Source: Flammeovirga aprica JL-4 (GTDB taxonomy: Bacteria > Bacteroidota > Bacteroidia > Cytophagales > Flammeovirgaceae). Taken from it: a stretch of 64,000 nucleotides of DNA. The position numbers and the translations under genes were made by a program. How positions within the stretch are numbered: the stretch's first letter is position 1; the number at the start of each line of letters is the position of its first letter. Below, piece by piece: positions 61,545 through 64,000 of the stretch. Where the stretch lies: the NCBI RefSeq assembly GCF_012844305.1, contig NZ_JABANE010000022.1, positions 1 through 64,000 of the forward strand, written 5' to 3'. Under the pieces are notes generated by a model. That model made no database searches and had not been told where the DNA came from. It worked only from the letters and a program-made list of their open reading frames with translations.

Positions 61545-61968
61545 AATGCTTTGGAGCTTTTTTTTAGTGATATATCACGAAAAAAAGTCACTTTTATAGA
61601 ATGTCATTTTAAATTAAGTTATTGTTTGTTAGTGTTTTGTGGTTTTTTTTATTGAAAAATAATTTATTTTTTGAGTTAGTTAATAAATGTTCATAATATT
61701 GCACATACCTAAATGAGATGAACAATCTCAGATCAATTTAATACAATAACCTATTCTTTATAATTAAATGTTGTTCACAAAATTAATCCGTAACTACACG
61801 AAACATAATTCTTCTTAGTACCGTAAAGTAATTTGCAGGTGCCAGAAATGGTAACTGTTTTTAGCTACTGATTTATTATTCGAACGATTGAATAGTTTTT
61901 AAGGTTCTACAACAAAAACCTACACTACATTATAATAAAATTATAACTAAGATAAATTTAAGATTACT
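61545..61968. other. Intergenic leader region before the ureohydrolase
   Basis: 424 bp with a 12-bp perfect palindrome at 61567-61578, long T and A runs, and no open frame of note. I looked for a riboswitch-like fold before the ureohydrolase and recognise none. No clear TAnnTTTG box was seen. Confidence 0.5.
61567..61578. promoter_or_regulatory. 12-bp palindrome GTGATATATCAC
   Basis: Perfect palindrome 23 nt after the stop of the degenerate activator gene. Possible operator; it has no loop and only a short distance to a T/A-rich stretch, so it could also be part of a weak terminator. Confidence 0.3.
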
Positions 61969-63132
61969 ATGAAAAAGGAAATCAAAAAGTATCCACCGAT
62001 TCCTCAAGAAAGATTAGAAAAGTACCAAGACCTTTGGAAAAACTCTACAAGTAGAGATGGGGTGCATCCAGATGTAAAAGCTCATTTAGATAGAGTGAAA
62101 ACTATGGGTGGCGGTCAAGGAATTGAATTCTTGAGTAATATCAATAAAGATTATTTGGGTGCTTTTATGGCTCCATTCTCCAGAGATCTAGAAGACGCTG
62201 ACATTGCTGTGATTGGTATGCCTTTTGAAAAGTCGGCACCCATGAACTCTTCTCATAAGTACGGTCCTAAAGCATTAAGAGAGCTTTCTAAAAACTTTAT
62301 GGGTACGACTGAACCTTGGATCAATGGTGAGTTTGACATTCCTTTCGATTTTGCCAATATCATTGATTACGGTACAATTGATACTTATGGTCAATTTGAT
62401 TTGGCTGGTGAGATGGAACATGCCATCGAACATTACAGAAAAATTGTTTGTGATAACCATATCGTACCATTTATGTGGGGTGGTGATCATACTGTTACAG
62501 TAGCACCTTTATTGACGTTAGGTGAAACTTACGGACCTCTTTCTGTTATTCACTTTGATGCTCACTATGATTTGGTAACAGAGGCAGATTTCCCTTATCC
62601 TTATCACTCAGGAAACATGTTTACACAAAACTTTGCAAAAGGTAATGTAGATCCTGAAAGAATGATTCAGATTGGTATTCGTGGTAGAATGACTGGCCTT
62701 GTGGGTGGTCATGCGAAAAACTTCGGTACGAACGTTTACTTTGCTGACGAAGCAAGAGTGATGTCACCAAGAGAAATGGCTGATAAAATCATTGAAGTAG
62801 TAGGTGACGGACCAACGTACATTTCATTAGACTTAGATTGTCTTGATCCAGTTTATAACTCAGCTTCTTCAGCGGTAGAGCCATTTGGTTTAGATGCCAA
62901 TTGGGTACATGATGTATTGAAATTAGTACGTATGTCAGGTAAAGTAAACTTGGTAGGTGCGGACGTAGTAGAGTATGCTCCACAAAATGACCCTGCCAAA
63001 ACATTCGGTTACATTGCAGCAGGCTTAAGCTGGAAAATCCTTTGCTGGTTAGCGGCAGATGTGAAGCGTAGAAACGGAGGTGAAAACCACCCTACGAACT
63101 GGCCACAAGCGTTTGGTAACGTAACGCTATAA
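61969..63132 (+). CDS. Divergent ureohydrolase (agmatinase/arginase family)
   Basis: A 387-residue binuclear-metal hydrolase of the arginase superfamily. Metal ligands are GGDHTVT (His near 173), HFDAHYDL (193-200) and SLDLDCLDP (286-294), so the Mn site looks complete. After the last motif, family members usually have APGTGTPEPGG; here it is NSASSAVEPFGLD, so substrate recognition differs. The N-terminal about 70 residues are an extension. Candidate substrates are agmatine, guanidinobutyrate or similar guanidino compounds. The SDR gene follows after 41 bp. Confidence 0.85.
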   Translation: MKKEIKKYPPIPQERLEKYQDLWKNSTSRDGVHPDVKAHLDRVKTMGGGQGIEFLSNINKDYLGAFMAPFSRDLEDADIAVIGMPFEKSAPMNSSHKYGPKALRELSKNFMGTTEPWINGEFDIPFDFANIIDYGTIDTYGQFDLAGEMEHAIEHYRKIVCDNHIVPFMWGGDHTVTVAPLLTLGETYGPLSVIHFDAHYDLVTEADFPYPYHSGNMFTQNFAKGNVDPERMIQIGIRGRMTGLVGGHAKNFGTNVYFADEARVMSPREMADKIIEVVGDGPTYISLDLDCLDPVYNSASSAVEPFGLDANWVHDVLKLVRMSGKVNLVGADVVEYAPQNDPAKTFGYIAAGLSWKILCWLAADVKRRNGGENHPTNWPQAFGNVTL

Positions 63133-63173
63133 TCTTTTCTGTTTGATCTAAACTATTAATCCATAAATATATC

Positions 63174-63944
63174 ATGGCAAATTTCTTTTCATTAGAAGGC
63201 CAAGTTGCAATTGTGACTGGCGGTACTTCTGGTATTGGCTTAAAAACAGCTGAACGTTTTATTGCTGCAGGTGCTAAAGTAGTCATTTCAGGTCGTAAAG
63301 ACGGTACTGAAATCGCTGAAAAAATCGGAGCTACTTTCGTTCAATGCGATGTTTCAAGTGCTGAATCTGTTGAGGCAATGGTCAATAAAACAGTGGAAGT
63401 ATACGGTAAGATTGATATTCTTGTCAACAATGCCGGTGCCAACTTCGGTTATGACACAATGATGGAAACGGACATTGAAAACTTCGATAAAAACTTTGCT
63501 ATCAACACAAAAGGTGTGGTTCACGGTATCAAGTTCGGTGTTCCTCAAATGAACGATGGTGGTAGAATTGTCAACGTAGCTTCAGCAGCAGCTGTTCAAG
63601 GTGTAGCTTACTTAGCACCTTATGTTGCTTCAAAATGGGCAGTAGTAGGAATCACTAAAACTGCAGCTGTAGAGTTGGGAAGTAGAGGAATTAGAGCAAA
63701 CGTAATTGCACCTACTTCAGTAAATACTCCAATGGCAAATACTCCTGAAGGGCAACCTCAATTGAGAATGGAGCACAAAGCTGTGCCTCTAGGAAGAATC
63801 GCTGAACCAGAAGAAGTAGCTTCATTGATTCACTTCTTATCTGCTAAAGACTGTGACTTTGTAAACGGTCAAGTAATTGGTGTTGACGGTGGATTTACTG
63901 CAGGTATGAGCATTGACGCTTACAACACATTAGCCGCTGAATAA
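63174..63944 (+). CDS. Short-chain dehydrogenase/reductase
   Basis: A 256-residue classical SDR. Cofactor motif TGGTSGIG near 15-22, CDVSS near 61, NNAGANFG near 87-94, catalytic Ser in VNVASAAAVQG near 140 and YVASK near 152-156, then the C-terminal GVDGGFTAGMS. An Arg after the Gly-rich motif (SGRKDG near 40) hints at NADP, but this is weak. It is probably co-transcribed with the ureohydrolase. The substrate is unknown. Confidence 0.92.
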   Translation: MANFFSLEGQVAIVTGGTSGIGLKTAERFIAAGAKVVISGRKDGTEIAEKIGATFVQCDVSSAESVEAMVNKTVEVYGKIDILVNNAGANFGYDTMMETDIENFDKNFAINTKGVVHGIKFGVPQMNDGGRIVNVASAAAVQGVAYLAPYVASKWAVVGITKTAAVELGSRGIRANVIAPTSVNTPMANTPEGQPQLRMEHKAVPLGRIAEPEEVASLIHFLSAKDCDFVNGQVIGVDGGFTAGMSIDAYNTLAAE

Positions 63945-63968
63945 GCGATCTTAAAATACACATATAAA

Positions 63969-63990
63969 GGGTGCGACTACGGTTGTACCC
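63969..63990 (+). terminator. Possible terminator after the SDR gene
   Basis: GGGTGCGAC (63969-63977) pairs with GTTGTACCC (63982-63990) with two G-T pairs and a TACG loop. The window ends before a T run could be seen. Confidence 0.35.
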
Positions 63991-64000
63991 ACATCAAAAT

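Noticed and set aside
61545-61968. Possible riboswitch before the ureohydrolase (guanidine or similar)
   Set aside because: I could not find conserved core motifs or a convincing multi-stem fold by eye; a covariance search would be needed.
1-64000. CRISPR arrays, rRNA genes, prophage or integrative element
   Set aside because: No regularly spaced repeats, no rRNA sequence, no phage structural genes and no integrase were seen; the two tRNAs show no adjacent integration.

Overview
The window is AT-rich bacterial chromosome from a member of the Bacteroidota, most likely a marine cytophaga-like organism close to Flammeovirga. The phylum call rests on several things: a GldJ-type gliding/secretion lipoprotein, a secreted protein ending in a type IX sorting domain, OmpA-family proteins with the Cys-containing insert typical of the phylum, repeated TAnnTTTG promoter -7 boxes, and little Shine-Dalgarno signal before starts. 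The genus is inference. There are 46 protein genes that I accept (one cut by the left edge) and two tRNAs. I see no rRNA, CRISPR array or prophage.

Layout. 1-0.5 kb: the end of an IS1595-type transposase. 0.7-11.3 kb (mostly minus): TerC-like membrane protein, tandem universal stress protein, purine nucleoside phosphorylase, Tex, GldJ-like lipoprotein and Mfd. 11.4-17.5 kb: an envelope-lipid region with an LTA-synthase-like sulfatase-fold enzyme, two PAP2 phosphatases around a diacylglycerol-kinase-like lipid kinase, and an ArnT-like glycosyltransferase. 17.6-17.8 kb: tRNA-Pro and tRNA-Ser with a strong terminator. 18-25.6 kb: VWA protein, CcmF, then a pseudophosphatase-LysM protein paired with an OmpA protein, and a divergent OmpA paralogue. 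26-33.5 kb: T9SS cargo, GlgX, MurA with Asp at the Cys115 position, exported peroxiredoxin-like protein, isochorismate synthase. 33.9-43 kb: degenerate DUF885 protein, alpha/beta hydrolase, CBS protein plus NAD kinase, M3 peptidase, RecQ. 43.4-49 kb: a five-gene operon miaA - PAS histidine kinase - receiver - receiver/PAS/histidine kinase - receiver/CRP regulator. 49.1-53.1 kb: thymidine kinase and a 1083-residue sensor without a kinase domain. 53.1-58.7 kb: cyclophilin, HAD phosphatase, AraC regulator, exported sulfatase, exported HAD phosphatase, a MITE, a small membrane protein. 58.7-64 kb: HNH/AP2 protein with a lost catalytic His, a membrane-bound degenerate sigma-54-activator-like regulator, a divergent ureohydrolase and an SDR.

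Themes. Most genes are housekeeping or envelope functions with their own terminators, and few long operons. What stands out is a set of family members that have lost catalytic residues while the reading frame stays intact (PP2C-like/LysM, DUF885, HNH/AP2, sigma-54-activator-like AAA+), together with a signalling block holding two kinases, three receivers, a CRP-type output and a nearby kinase-less sensor. Two short elements with terminal inverted repeats (6223-6419 and 58161-58323) look like MITEs, and the second has a diverged relative at about 33555-33675.
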